Notes: generated by a model from the letters alone, not told the origin. 64,000 nucleotides of DNA from Zelopaecilomyces penicillatus (GCA_005765155.1 VCCP01000001.1:5456001-5520000), one strand, 5' to 3'; positions 1 through 11,825 are shown, numbered from the stretch's first letter. Made by a program: numbers and translations.

Positions 1-507
1 TTTTCGCCCCCCCTCTGACCAGTCGGACCCACATTTCCCACCAATCAGAAGTCACGAAAAACACTGCACACACAAGAGTTGAACATCGGACCTACAGCTT
101 ACGGCACGACCCACTTTCGGATTTATGGATTACTAATTCGGACTTACGGAATTACGGGTCACGGCTTTACTGACTACGCCAAATACGGTTAAACACTCGA
201 ATTGCTAGTCAACTTTGCAAAAGGCCCATATAAGACTATAGAAGTCGGCTGACTAAGCAAAGACGCTGTGCCAGCTACGCTATAACCCGACTATAGCTAG
301 CACGTGACAGGCAACCCTTACGCCTGGCACCCCTCTAGCCAATTGGCTAGTTCCAGGGCTCTTACTAAGACCCAGCCATATATAGCACTGCTATAACCGG
401 CACTTTCAGCTGTTATAACACTGTTATACAGCTATAAGCTTATTTTTAGAAGCTTATTTTTCTTTTATACCGCTATAACCACCAGCTATAGCAGTCTAAC
501 CCTGAAA
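1..507 (+). other. Region upstream of the copia polyprotein; no 5' LTR recognised
   Basis: No gene is seen here. The stretch precedes the copia start codon and does not resemble the 3' LTR at 5297-5771: the LTR start TGTTAAAATAGGCGGG is absent. It contains short palindromic TGTTATA/TATAACA motifs near 410-435 like those in the LTR stem-loops, and a run of CTATA-type words close to the start codon. It could be an untranslated leader with the 5' LTR left of the window, or host sequence joined to a 5'-truncated copy. Confidence 0.5.
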
Positions 508-3500
508 ATGTCAGGTCAGGACCTTCCAATGGAAGAGAATTCATTAGAATTACAAGCTCTTCGGTCTCAGATACAGGAGCTCACACAGCAACTACAACAG
601 CTACAGGCCCAATTTACAGTGGCCACAGCTACTGAGACTACTGAAGAACCGCCACAACCTCAACCTAAGCCACCTCAATCGCTATTACAGCCAGCACAGC
701 CTATGAATATACTAGGGGACCTAGCTTTAAAAGAGCTATCCAAGAAAATACAGGCCTTTCCAGAAGCTTATAGGTTAAGGGGCCCTGACAACTACGACCA
801 ATGGCTTCAGGCCCTGTCAATCCAGTTACGGGCACTTGGATTACCTACTTTTCTTTCAAACCCCACTATAAGCCTTAGCCTTAGCGACCACCATCAGGCT
901 ATTTTGCTTCTATTACTTCGTGACAGCTGCTCACAGCACCCACAAGCCTCTATAAGTTGGGTTACAACACCGCTGGAAGCTTATCAAATACTGAATAAGC
1001 AATACTGCCGCAGTGCTACCCTGCAGCGCGGAACCCTCTACAGCGCCTTTCACAAGCTTAGCTTCAACAGCTATAAAGGCTCTATAGAGGCATTTAATAG
1101 CGAATTCAATACTCGACTTGCTAAGCTACAATTAGCTTCAGTTACTATACAGCCCACAGATCAGATAAATCAGTATCTAAAGGCTGTAAAAGAAGCTTTC
1201 CCACAGTGGGCTGAACGCCAAAGGAACAATATCAGGATTCATACAGCGCTCAGCACTTCACTAGATGCCCTGAATTTACAGTTCCTTATAGCAGACTTGC
1301 TAGAAGAGCTACAAGATAAAAGCTCTTCAGTTGCAAAAGCTAGCTCTTATAGGGCTAGAGAAGCTGAGGAACCTTCTAAAAAGACCTATAAGGACTTTAA
1401 AAAGAAGGAAAAACCATCTAAATCCACTGAAAAACAGCCTTATAAGCCCTTTCAGAAGGATAAAAAGACAAAGAAGCCTACTACTAGCAGCAAGGAACCT
1501 GATAAAGCTTCCTTCATGATAGGCACTTATAACCTATCTACAGGTGACTGGAACACTGCAGCCAGCACCTGGAGCTCTGATTCTGAATCTGATACAGAAG
1601 ATTCAGAAGCTATAGAGCCTGAAGAATCAGCTTATAGCACTCATTATAACGCCAATCTGAAGAACGCCCTGCTATACGACACTGGCTCGACATGCCATAT
1701 CATTAATAACAGAACCCTCTTTACTAGTTATAGCGCCTACAGTAAGAAACCAAGGCCTATAACAACTGGTGGCGGTCCAATCTATCCAAAAGGATCTGGA
1801 ACAGCTGTATTTACAGTGCTTATAGGGCTTGAACCCAGGACTTATAGCACTCTAGAGCTAAAAAATACACTATATATCCCTGATATGGATATAAATATAG
1901 TGAGTGGGGTAAAGCATTATGCTTCTGGCGGTACACTTCTGCAAGAGAAGCTATTTACAGTGGACCGAACCTGCTGTGGACTGCTAAACTTCACTAAACA
2001 CGGCTTCTTCCTTCAGCAAAAAGGGAAGCCCACACCTGAATTTACAGGGCCTTCCAACCACTATTATAGCTATCCAATAGCGGTTGAAATCACCTCCAAA
2101 CCCCCCCCTGGCATGTATGAGGACCTCACTGAGCCCTCTGAACCAGCTAAACAGCTGCTGGAACCAACAAAAAGCCCTGAAATTTCAGGCCTATACACAC
2201 CAGAAAGCCCTAATCCAGACTCAGGCCTGCCACAAGACCCACTAGAAGATGCTATATCCCTTCTAGAACCCTCTGAAAACACTGTTACAGAGGGAGATAC
2301 AGGTCTTTCAGCTAAAACTAGCTACCAAAAGCTGCTACAGCTAGCAGGAATTTGGCACATCCGTCTCGGCCACATTGGCCTACAGCTGCTAAAGAAGACC
2401 GCTAAAATTTCAGCGGGCTTACCTGATTTTACTGCTATAAAAGAAGCAGATTTCTTCTATTTAGCATGTATACAGGCTAAATCAGTACGCAGACCCTCTA
2501 AAAACCCGATTCCAGACCCGCTAGAAGTGCTAGAGGTTATAGAGGGAGACACATTTCAGATAAAACCAATCCCTTATAATAAGCTCTCTACAGGGCTTAT
2601 TTTAATAGAAAGAAAATCCCGTTATCGAACGGTTCTTTTACTACCTAATAAGGAAGGTTATACTGTCTTCTCTGCTATAAAGGGACTATTTAAAGGACTA
2701 AAAGCCCACTATAAAAAATACCCTCTACAGCTGCATTTCGACGGTGGAAAAGAGGTCTCAGCACTGCTAAAAGACTGGCTAGCAGGCAAAGGCATCGGTT
2801 TTAGCACATCTAGCCCCTATATTCATGAGCAAAATGGCCTGCCAGAACGCTCTATAAGGGTTATTTTAGACCGACTATGGGCTACTATGATCTAGGCCCA
2901 GCTGCCACTTTTTCTCTGGACCGCTATTTTACCTGCTATAGTTAACCTTATCAACTGTACAGCGGTTACAAACAGGGACCTCAGCCCGCTACAGCTCTTC
3001 TTACAAGAGCTAAAACCAGCTCTAGCAGCTAACAAACCAAATTTAACAGCCTACAGAGCTATTAGAGCATACTGTGAGGTTGTTATCCCTGCTGAGAAGC
3101 GCTAACAAGGCGCTAAACTAAGCCCTAAAACAGAACCAGCCAGGCTGCTGGCTACACTAGGCAAAAATGTCTATTCGGTCTATATACCCTCCCGCCAGCA
3201 GGTAACTAAGACCTCTTTCCTTCGTATTATAGAAGGAATAGGCCCTATAAGCCAGGGCCTAAAGGGCAATTTTCATAATCTTTAGAGCCCTTCTAGCTTA
3301 GAGGGAGAATTAGAAGAGCTTTACACCCCGCCAAAATCAACAGATCAACCTACCCTAAAGGATCTGACCGATTTACAAGCCCTTGATCAAGCCAGAAGAC
3401 CTATCCAACTGCCAGAGCCTGTACTACAGACGCCATAACAGCTGCCACAACCGCTATAACAGCTGCCACAGCCTGTATCACAGCCTGTAACACAATTACC

Positions 3501-5268
3501 ACAGCCTACTGAACAGCCTGAACAGCTGTCAGAAGACTCTGAACCTATACAGCTAGATCTTGCCTACCCTATAGATATCTGCTATAAGCTAAAGGCAAAA
3601 TTCACTGCTAAGGCTTCTTCAGAACCTGCTGGCTGGAAACAAGCCTTAGAAGACCCTGCTAAGGAACAGTGGATTAGCGCTATTTATAGCGAATTCCACC
3701 AAATTCTATAAGCTAAAGTCATGCATTTTATCCCTTTTTCAGAGGTTCCAAAAGACCGAAAAATCCTGAAAAATAGGCTTGTTTTTAAGCTTAAGAAGGA
3801 TTCACAAAATCAGCCCTTAAAATATAAGGCTAGGCTTGTTATAAAGGGTTTTATACAAATTGAAGGAAAAGACTACTTTAAAACCTTCGCAGCTACTAGT
3901 ATTCCCCCCACCTGGCGGATTTTACTAGCTTTAGCAGCCTTTTATAACTGGGAAATCGAGCAAATTGATTTTATAGGGGCTTTTTTAAACAGCCAGTTAT
4001 CTGAGGATATTTTTATGGAATTTCCAGAAGGCCTGTCTTCCTTTATAGAGACCCAGACCCCTGGAAACCAGCCTTTAGCAGCTTTATTAGCCAAGCTTGG
4101 CTATAACCCTGCTATAAAACAGGTTATCCTGCTAAAAAAGGCCCTATATAGGCTAAAGCAAGGTCCCCATAAATGGCAACAGCAGCTAATTAAGCTGCTA
4201 GCTACTCTAGGGTTTCAACCCTTAATCTCTGACCCGGCTGTCTTTATTAATGCTTAGACTAACACCTTTATTATTACCTACATTGATGACTGCCTTATTA
4301 TAGGGCCGGACCTACCCTATATTAACAAGCTAAAACGCCTGTTAAATAAGGTCTTTGCTATAGAAGATAGAGGCCCTGTAGCCTTCTTCTTAGGGGTTCA
4401 AATCAGCCGTAACCGGGCTAAAAAGGAGCTATGGCTGCACCAGTCTCAGTATATTGATGAGGCTCTTCAGCGCTTTCAGCTGCAAGATGCAACCCCTACA
4501 GCTATACCCCTACAACCCGGAGCATTAAAAGAACCCCTAAAAAAGGTTCTTACCTCTGCTGAACAACAGACTTATCAGCAGATTATAGGGACTTTAATGT
4601 ACCTTATGCTTCTTTCCAGACCTGATATAGCTTTTCCAATACAGTGGCTTTCTCGATATATGCAACAGGCCTATATCAACCATTATAATGCAGCTAGGAA
4701 CCTTCTAAAATACCTGAAAGGCTCTAAAGAACTAGCTATCCTTTATAAGGCTTCAGACCTTATACAGGCTAAACAACTAGCTCTTCAGCTGCTAGGCTAT
4801 TCAGATAGTGATTTTACAGGCTGTAAAGCTACTAGCAAATCCACCTATGGGTATCTCTTTAAGCTAGCAAGCGGGCCTATCTACTGGAAGGCAAAGAGAC
4901 AGACTACTATAGCCCTCTCAACTACAGAAGCTGAATCAGATGCTTTAGTAGAGGCTATAAAAGAGCTAAAATGGCTCTCTGGGCTCTTTATAGAGCTAAA
5001 AATCCCTCTTCAGCAGCCTATAGACCTGTATTATGATAATACAGCCTCTATAAGTAATGCTAAGAACCCTAATCAGCATGCCCGAACTAAGCACACCCTG
5101 CTAAAATTCCACTATATTAGGCAAGAGACAGCTAGTAGGCTATTTAAGATAAATTATCTTACAACTAAGGCTATGCCTGCTGATGGGCTAACTAAGGCTT
5201 TAACAGGCCCTGTTTTTCAGGGCTTTCTAAGCCTATTAAACCTGCAAAAACCCCCTATTAAAAGCTAG
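508..5268 (+). pseudogene. Copia gag-pol polyprotein, seven in-frame stops
   Basis: One frame runs from the ATG at 508 to 5268, about 1,586 codons, broken only by stops at 2893, 3103, 3283, 3436, 3457, 3709 and 4255; no frameshift is needed. Domains in order: Gag with a Gln-rich N terminus and a Lys-rich segment near residues 285-330; aspartic protease YDTGST near 390; the His pair WHIRLGH of the GAG-pre-integrase finger near 615; integrase core with acidic residues in GDTF (~681), FDGG (~745) and PER (~779); reverse transcriptase with YIDD near 1258; copia-type RNase H with GYSDSDF and a TEAE motif. The finger reads YLAC, so one expected Cys is replaced by Tyr. Every stop is TAA or TAG in a context that fits CAA or CAG before a C-to-T change, the signature of RIP. 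It is certainly a copia relic; which stops arose by RIP is inference. Confidence 0.95.
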
Positions 5269-5296
5269 CTATATATATATAGCTTGCTAGAGGGAG

Positions 5297-5771
5297 TGTT
5301 AAAATAGGCGGGTTTTATATAACAGCCTGACCTGTTATAAGATTAGTAGCTAGACCTACTATAGCTTAGCAGCTAAACCTGCTATAGCCCTAGCAGCCAG
5401 ACCTGCTATAAGGTAGCAGCCTGACCTGCTATAAGACCTAAAAAGCCCGTGCAGCCTGACCTGCTATATCAGGCTAGACTAGTAAAATAAGGGCTTATCC
5501 CTTATACCCCTCCCTTTCTTATTATTTGGAATGCTTAGAAATCTAAAGAAATATTATTTGGAATTCTTAAATAATTCCAAATAATCCTAGTATTATTTAG
5601 ATATATAAGATAGCTGGATTCCTAGCTGAATCCTGCTTTCTTTCTCTATTAGCAATTCAATCACTTCTTTCTTCTTTTCTATAGACTTTACTCTGGATAA
5701 CTATTCGCTGCCTTTCTTCCACTGCTATCACTACTAGCTTTAGTTATAACTTTATACTGCAAATTGCAATA
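5297..5771 (+). repeat. 3' LTR of the copia element (475 bp)
   Basis: It begins TGTTAAAATAGG right after the purine tract and ends GCAATA. The second copy at 6550-7024, in reverse orientation, has exactly the same length and differs at only six positions, all transitions. That length fixes both ends. The canonical CA end reads TA here, which fits a C-to-T change. The first half carries a stem-loop array, and the second half is AT-rich. Confidence 0.9.
5318..5464 (+). repeat. Array of six covarying stem-loops inside the LTR
   Basis: Six units of about 20-35 bp each have a stem around a 6-nt loop close to CCTGAC. Stems at 5344-5361, 5367-5384, 5391-5408 and 5414-5431 are 6 bp, the first at 5318-5339 is 8 bp, and the last is 4 bp. 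Most stems read TAGCAG/CTGCTA, but unit 1 reads TAACAG/CTGTTA and unit 2 TAGTAG/CTACTA, so both strands of the stem changed together. The same array occurs in the solo LTR. Its role is unknown. Confidence 0.85.
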
Positions 5772-7598
5772 TCCTTAATCCTAGAGATTATTAGAAAGGC
5801 CTGGATTATATGCTTTCTTTAATGCTATAGCTACTTTAAATATCTTTAAAAAAAGCTTGATTCAAATCACTAAGCTTCTAAAGATATCCCTTGAGTTATT
5901 TATTATTTTAAATAATTAAAATATACTATAGAATGCTTTAGAATCCCTCCTAAAGATATCTAGAATATAGATAAGATTGGCTTTTGAATTGGTATTAAAA
6001 AGGATTAACTTATTATTATAAAGCGAAAAAGGGTATATTTATTTAATATACTTAAGAATAGAGAAGCTGCTATAATAATTAAAGCTATCTTTACTGATAG
6101 TAAGTTTATTTCTGCCTTTCTTATCCTTAGTGGTATTAAATATATATTATAGTAGTATAAGTAATCTAAACTTAAAGATATTATAGTTATAGCTCTTTTA
6201 TTAATAGGATATTTAAATAATAAGATTAGTCTTGCCTAGATTAAGTATTTCTATTAATATATATCTATAATTAGTAGCTATTACTTGCTTATTCTGAATA
6301 GCTTTGGATCTTATTATATAATAGAATTTATTGAGTTCTATTAGTAGTAAAATATTATTCCTTTTATAATGCCTCTATATCTTATATATCTTCTTTAATT
6401 ATTTAATATTATAGTCTTTTAATTATATAAGTATTATTATAATAAAGCTTTGGATTAATTAATTTATAATAGCTTTATAAATATTATTAAGCTTGAGTTT
6501 CTTAATTATATTTAATAAATTTAAAAAAAGGCCTTTAAATATATTATAATATTGCAATTTGCAGTATAAAGTTATAACTAAAGCTAGTAGCGATAGCAGT
6601 GAAAGAAAGGCAGCGAATAGTTATCCAGAGTAAAGTCTGTAGAAAAGAAGAAAGAAGTGATTGAATTGCCAATAAAGAAAGAAAGCAGGATTCAGCTAGG
6701 AATCCAGCTATCTTATATATCTAAATAATACTAGGATTATTTGGAATTATTTAAGAATTCCAAATAATATTTCTTTAGATTTCTAAGCATTCCAAATAAT
6801 AAGAAAGGGAGGGGTATAAGGGATAAGCCCTTATTTTACTAGTCTAGCCTGATATAGCAGGTCAGGCTGCACGGGCTTTTTAGGTCTTATAGCAGGTCAG
6901 GCTGCTACCTTATAGCAGGTCTGGCTGCTAGGGCTATAGCAGGTTTAGCTGCTAAGCTATAGTAGGTCTAGCTACTAATCTTATAACAGATCAGGCTGTT
7001 ATATAAAACCCGCCTATTTTAACATATAATACTCTTTATATTTAAAAAGATAGGGATCTGGCCCTTAAATAGCTAATTTATCCTTTAAACCTTAAGAGAA
7101 AGAGTATCTATAAAAACATCTTCACTAGAGCCCTATAAGGCTATTTCTTCTGACTTTAAGACCTTAATAATACTATAATAAATAAATAAAGTTATTAATA
7201 AGCTTGATAATATTCTTTATAAAGATAGTATATTTAGTTTAGAATTTAATTATAATTTATTATACTTTATTTAAGGATTGCTTATTACTATTATAGAGTT
7301 AGTCTAAATGAAAAGGGATTTTTACTATACTAAAAAGGCTGAATTGGTTTCTTTGCAATGCTATACCTTAAGGAATAAGACTCTAAAATCAGGTGATATT
7401 ATTAATATAGCTGATAGGTATTAAATGGTGCTATAAAAAGAGGTTAATGAGGTTGATAAGGCAAGGAAGGTTGTGGAGGCAGTGAATAAAAAGGAATAGA
7501 ACTATGCTAAACGTGTGTTTTTTGAAGCTGCAAAAAAGGTATGTAAATAGAGAATGGATAGTTTATTAGATCCTTTAATTATTTGGGACTTAGAGTGA
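5772..7598 (+). pseudogene. Fot1/pogo transposase relic split by a solo LTR
   Basis: The AT-rich sequence keeps one reading frame (codon starts divisible by 3) from 5772 to 6549 despite many stops. It matches the Fot1/pogo DDE domain: PPKDI.NIDKIGF.IGI near 5946-5996 (family NxDExGF); NREA..IIKAI.TD near 6057; YLLILNSFGS near 6282, where the family has LLILDG; then NIIPFIMP, and an EFLNY segment before 6549. If the solo LTR (6550-7024) and one copy of the duplicated TATAA are ignored, the frame resumes exactly with FKKIGIWPLN, the usual next block, and runs to a TGA at 7596-7598. Catalytic Asp codons are lost. The N-terminal DNA-binding part is missing, presumably left of the copia insertion. 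Confidence 0.88.
6550..7024 (-). repeat. Solo copia LTR, inverted, with 5-bp target duplication TATAA
   Basis: This is the reverse complement of the 3' LTR at 5297-5771, with six transitions in 475 bp. It is flanked by TATAA at 6545-6549 and TATAA at 7025-7029, a 5-bp duplication as made by copia integrases. No element body accompanies it, so it is a solo LTR, normally left by recombination between the two LTRs. It interrupts the pogo relic. The flanks are AT-rich, so the duplication alone is weak, but frame restoration in the relic supports the same borders. Confidence 0.88.
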
Positions 7599-9629
7599 GG
7601 GATGCGGTCTGTATGTCGTGGATAGCTTTAAATTGATAAAAAGGTGGCCATGTTGCTGATGTGGCCACCTTGCTGATGAGCACCACCTTTGGTGGTGCGA
7701 GCATTTGCGAGACCCAAAAAAGTGGGGCGTGGCACGGTTATGTAATAGAGCGGATAACTGGAGAAGTCAAAAGCCCGGCGGCGCCGGCTATTCATGTACA
7801 ATGCGGCTGCTGAGAAAACGGACGTCGGATCGATGCAGCGCCGAACCATCAGGGGGTGTTGGTGGAAGCAAAAAACATGACGTTTAATCACTGTACAGCT
7901 GAATGCAGCGGCTTTGCATTGGATCGATGGTTGGCCATTTGGGCTGCCAACCTGCGTCAACGTCGCCTGAATGTGCAAAATGTGTGCAGAACGCTATTAC
8001 CCTGCAAGTTTACATCCGTCCACTTGGAAGGAGCAAAAGAGCTCTGACCTGCAGAACATCCTCCAACTTCCCCAGCAAATGCTTTGCAGTAAATTTGGCA
8101 GGAGGCAGCCAGGATACACTAAGATATAGCAGGACCTATTTGCCAACTTCCGTCTGCAGGATGCGTCGTTGTGTTCCTTTCCGAGCCACTACTGGTCCCT
8201 AATGTGGCTGCTCTTGCCTGTTCAAGCATCAGACGGGAGACCCCTGGTCCGGGATGCCGTCATCGTCATCACCCCGCATCAGATTTCTTTACGTTCATTC
8301 CACTCTTCCTTCCACGGTTTCCAGGCTTGTCGTCGACTGGCTAATGATATGTGCATCAAAAGCGTTGACGTTATGGGGATAACCGAGCGTTAACTGTTGG
8401 TGTCTAGGCAGGTACCTTCACTGAGAAGGTGCACGACTCAGATGCCGGGAAGAGCCACCCATCTGTGATGGCCAGGCCAAGCAAACCTTCAGCTTGTAGA
8501 CAGTGACTTGCCTGATGTCTGATACGACCCAAGACAACAACACGACAACACGGCAGGTTATCGATGGGACTAACCGATGGCCAGAAATAAGCCAGCCCTC
8601 AAGGTAAAGTGTGTTTAACTTTGACCTTGGGTAATGACGATAGTGTGAAGTGCTTAAATCCTGTTTGCGGGCCAATCAAGATTCAACTTTTCTTGTTGAC
8701 GAACAACAGATAAACTCCTAACTCTCACATAGGTATTATCATCTATGACATTTGTACCTTGACTTATTATTTTTTTTTTTTTTTTTTTGGAATAGCCCGG
8801 GATACCAGCATCCACCACACGTGGTTGACTTATCATATGAACCGATTATGTTACGGGTTTGTTCTCGACTGGCCATAATAATGCTGTCCGAACGAAATAT
8901 GAGGCTGTGAAACACAACCGTAATTGAATGCATGTGAATATTGGCACTCGTCACTTCTGTGAAGTGGTTGTTGTGTTTTTCGAAATCTCTTCTCACGTCA
9001 AAATACTCGGCTGGACTTGAATCCCTATGCTAAATCGCCCTCGACTCATGAATTTTAGCAGTTTGTTTCCCGTTGAGATGGGAGCTCCTTATCCGGAACA
9101 CTGTAGTCTGTTGCATTAACCATATTTGATTTGCAACTCACTTGTTTTCCACATGTACAGGTTCCAGGATGGGTCACGGCGCTTTGTATCAAGAACATGC
9201 TGTAATGGCAAGTAAAAGGGGTTCGAAGCATTTATCTCATCTACCTTGTACCTTGCCTTAGCGTTATTTTCTCTTTGCCTTGACAGCAAACTGGCGCAGG
9301 CGAAGTGACCCTCCGGATTTATGTTGGTTCTCCAGACCTCAGTGCCACCTGCCAAATCTTGGCGGCCAGCTGCCAATCGTCACTTTCACATCTTCAACAT
9401 CACCTTGATACTCTCTCTGCTTGTGCTCTTCCGACACCATGCAACTGGCTCACAGTTGTCAACCATTCTGGCTTTGCTCTAAATCTCACCGCAGTCTCTC
9501 GCTTTGCTTTCAAGCCAAATTACACACTCACACTCACGCTCACTTTGCGACTTTTGGACACACTCACAACATATTCCAACAATTTTCTCCAGAGCCACCA
9601 TCATCCATTCATCAACAACAGAACCTGCC
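7599..9629. other. Intergenic; transposon border, hairpins, T19 tract
   Basis: Composition changes from very AT-rich to normal at about 7600. I recognise no gene; open frames are short and lack family motifs. Two hairpins lie at 7641-7697 and a run of 19 T at 8770-8788. The last few hundred bases before 9630 are pyrimidine-rich and look like promoter and 5' leader of the next gene. Confidence 0.6.
7641..7697. repeat. Two adjacent perfect hairpins beyond the pogo relic
   Basis: AAGGTGGCCA at 7641-7650 is repeated inverted at 7662-7671 with an 11-nt loop. CACCACC and GGTGGTG at 7681-7697 form a second hairpin with a 3-nt loop. They lie 40-100 bp after the transposase stop, so they may belong to the 3' end of the pogo element. 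Confidence 0.6.
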
Positions 9630-10581
9630 ATGACCGTCTTTTTCATTGGCTGGGACCTTTGGCTGGAGATGACATTTGTGAGTTAACCACATCTGTTCTT
9701 CTAATTCTTACTGCGTTCTCCTCGTTTCAAGTCAGTTAATTGTATCTGTTCAATAGGTTTTAGCTTGCCTAATAGTTCTCGTTTTCGCTGTCGGTTTTAC
9801 TCGACTGTGGTGGACAAATCGCATCATACGAAAACACGAGCTGATAGATGAGGAGAAGCGGGCCAGACTCTCAGAGCTACAATACTGCGGTATCAACGCA
9901 TTGTGTGTGAATGAGATCCCTTTTGGGGTGCGCGCGATTCAGAGTGGCATTGAGGTCGAAGGTATCTGGATCTCGCGACCCATTACGTCTTTGGCAAGTC
10001 AAATTGCTTCTTCAGCTACGTTCATCGAGGAGCCTTTGGCATCGGTCAAGGGCAAAGAGCGGTGGACTGACGTGGGTTCTGTTGAACAGAAGAGGCGACT
10101 ACATTACTCTTCGTCTGGCTCCATTACCAACGTCCAAACCGAAGATTCCTCATACTACGCCCTGTCCCAGATATATGCTGGCTCGCAGTTCATCACAGAT
10201 GAATTTGGCACGGCTGAAAACAACCACTCGCAGGAGATGCCTCAGCTCGCTTCGTCAAACCAGCACAAAGAATTGACGTATCCTCGCATTGTTTCTGACT
10301 CCTCTTACACATTCCTATCCACTGCTAGTTCCAGCCCAAAACTTCCCACAAAGAAACAAAGACAGAATGCAGAGATGCATCACGCCATCTTTCCCCTCTG
10401 TGCCTCACGAACTGGAAAGGTCAGGACACTGGAAACTATGTCAGACTGCCACGGTTACGACAATGATCATGAAGTATCGGACGGTGACAGCTCCAGCTCC
10501 AGGCGGCAAAGCCAAGTTCAATTAGAGCAGCCCCCAAATTCGGATCACGACCAACTCACCTATTCACATCCAAAAAGTTGA
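9630..10581 (+). CDS. Fungal single-pass membrane protein of unknown function
   Basis: Two exons, 9630-9677 and 9757-10581, give 290 residues. The 79-nt intron has GTGAGT and AATAG ends. Exon 1 encodes 16 residues (MTVFFIGWDLWLEMTF) that join directly to VLACLIVLVFAVGFTRLWW, forming one hydrophobic segment at about residues 13-32. It is followed by a basic/acidic stretch HELIDEEKRAR and the segment NEIPFGVRAIQSGIEVEG, which I recognise from uncharacterised sordariomycete proteins. The C-terminal 150 residues are Ser-rich and look disordered. Topology is probably a short N terminus outside and a long cytosolic tail. The splice model is supported because the family-like N terminus appears only after splicing. 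No function can be assigned. Confidence 0.85.
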
Positions 10582-11825
10582 AAATTCCTATTCTCTTTGA
10601 TACTCCAAATAATCCACAGAACACCAGAGCAGAATATTTAGCTCTTACATCGTAGTATCTAGCTTTTCAGGCAAAGGGCTCATTCGCTCACATACAGGGC
10701 ATGTATTGCTGTCTAGGACCCCTGCCAGCCACCTAAGTCATACTCCAAAGGAAAATTCGGTGTTATGGTCCCTCGATCAATCAAGTTGTCCCATGAACTT
10801 GCTACGCAACTAGTAAGATCAAACACGAGGTATTAACGTCAGATTCGGGTTCGGAGCTCCGCCACCAAGAACCAACCATGAATCTCGCTTCACCATATAA
10901 GCTGCACCTTATACCTGCTAGTGAAGTTCGATGTTTTCAATACTAGAGTAAATCGACAATAGTCTCTTGAGCCGGCGATGAATACTACGCTCATCCTGTC
11001 GCCGCGAGCGCCCTGAATGTACCACAACGTATAACACGCATCGCTCATATGTTTTATAAACACAGTTCAAGGCCCGCTCAGTCATCTATGTTTACTACAT
11101 GCGCACAATGCTTCGATTTTGATCTTTCAGCTAGAACAGACAAGTTTGCCGCTCTAGTTGGAATATATCGGTCAAGCCAATTGAGTCAATAAGGGAGATG
11201 CTGGGACATAGTTGCCCTTGCGTGTTGCGTCGCGGTTCTATGTTGACACAATTCCTCATCGACAACCAACTCAAGAAAGTGACTACGATCAGCAAATGAG
11301 AGAAATTGATGGAGCATCACATTCTAGACCTTGGGGACATACTCCTGCGGAGGCTTTGATATGATGCTTGGTGGCATGTCTTTGCTCAACAAGCTCGAAT
11401 TGGCGAGCTCAGGTTCCCGGCATCCATTAATGAGAGAAAGTTGGCATTCAAAGACCGAATAAATGTCAACACCCTTTAAAATAGAGCAAAAAGCCGAGCC
11501 AGGTCGTCGCTTTTAATAGACAAAAAAAAAAGTACATCCAGGGTCAAGTTCAATAGTGCGATGATGAAGGGGCAAGGCGAGTTCAATGCGAGGTTGAGGT
11601 TGTGCCTGAGCGGCACGGCTTTGAAGGTGGTTTACAAATCTGAGAATGTTTGAGGAAACATGGAATGCCTGATCGAAATACCCGAAGAATTCAGAATCCA
11701 GAATCTGGTATGGCTCTTGACTATGTACTAAATGGACAATACTGTTCACAGGAGTATTGCTCAATAGAGGAGCTTACATCTTTGCGCTCAGAATGGGTCA
11801 ACTTTCATTTCATATTCAAAATGTA
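10582..11825. other. Convergent intergenic region, no gene seen
   Basis: It holds the 3' flanks of the membrane-protein gene (+) and LSM6 (-). I see no conserved reading frame, RNA or repeat beyond a short A tract at 11521-11531. Confidence 0.6.

Larger units (their letters stand above)
508..5771 (+). mobile_element. Ty1/copia LTR retrotransposon, inactivated, with 3' LTR
   Basis: The body encodes Gag, protease, integrase, reverse transcriptase and RNase H in the copia order (integrase before reverse transcriptase). A purine-rich tract (AGAGGGAG, 5289-5296) directly precedes the 3' LTR, as expected for plus-strand priming. The LTR is 475 bp. It is inserted in an older pogo/Fot1 relic, whose reading frame begins at the base after the LTR. 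The 5' LTR is not in the window. Seven in-frame stops mean this copy cannot move on its own. Confidence 0.93.

Noticed and set aside
5297..7024. A DNA transposon with 475-bp terminal inverted repeats around a transposase
   Set aside because: The left repeat follows a copia purine tract, the right repeat has its own TATAA duplication, and the transposase frame continues past the right repeat. The arms are LTRs, not transposon termini.
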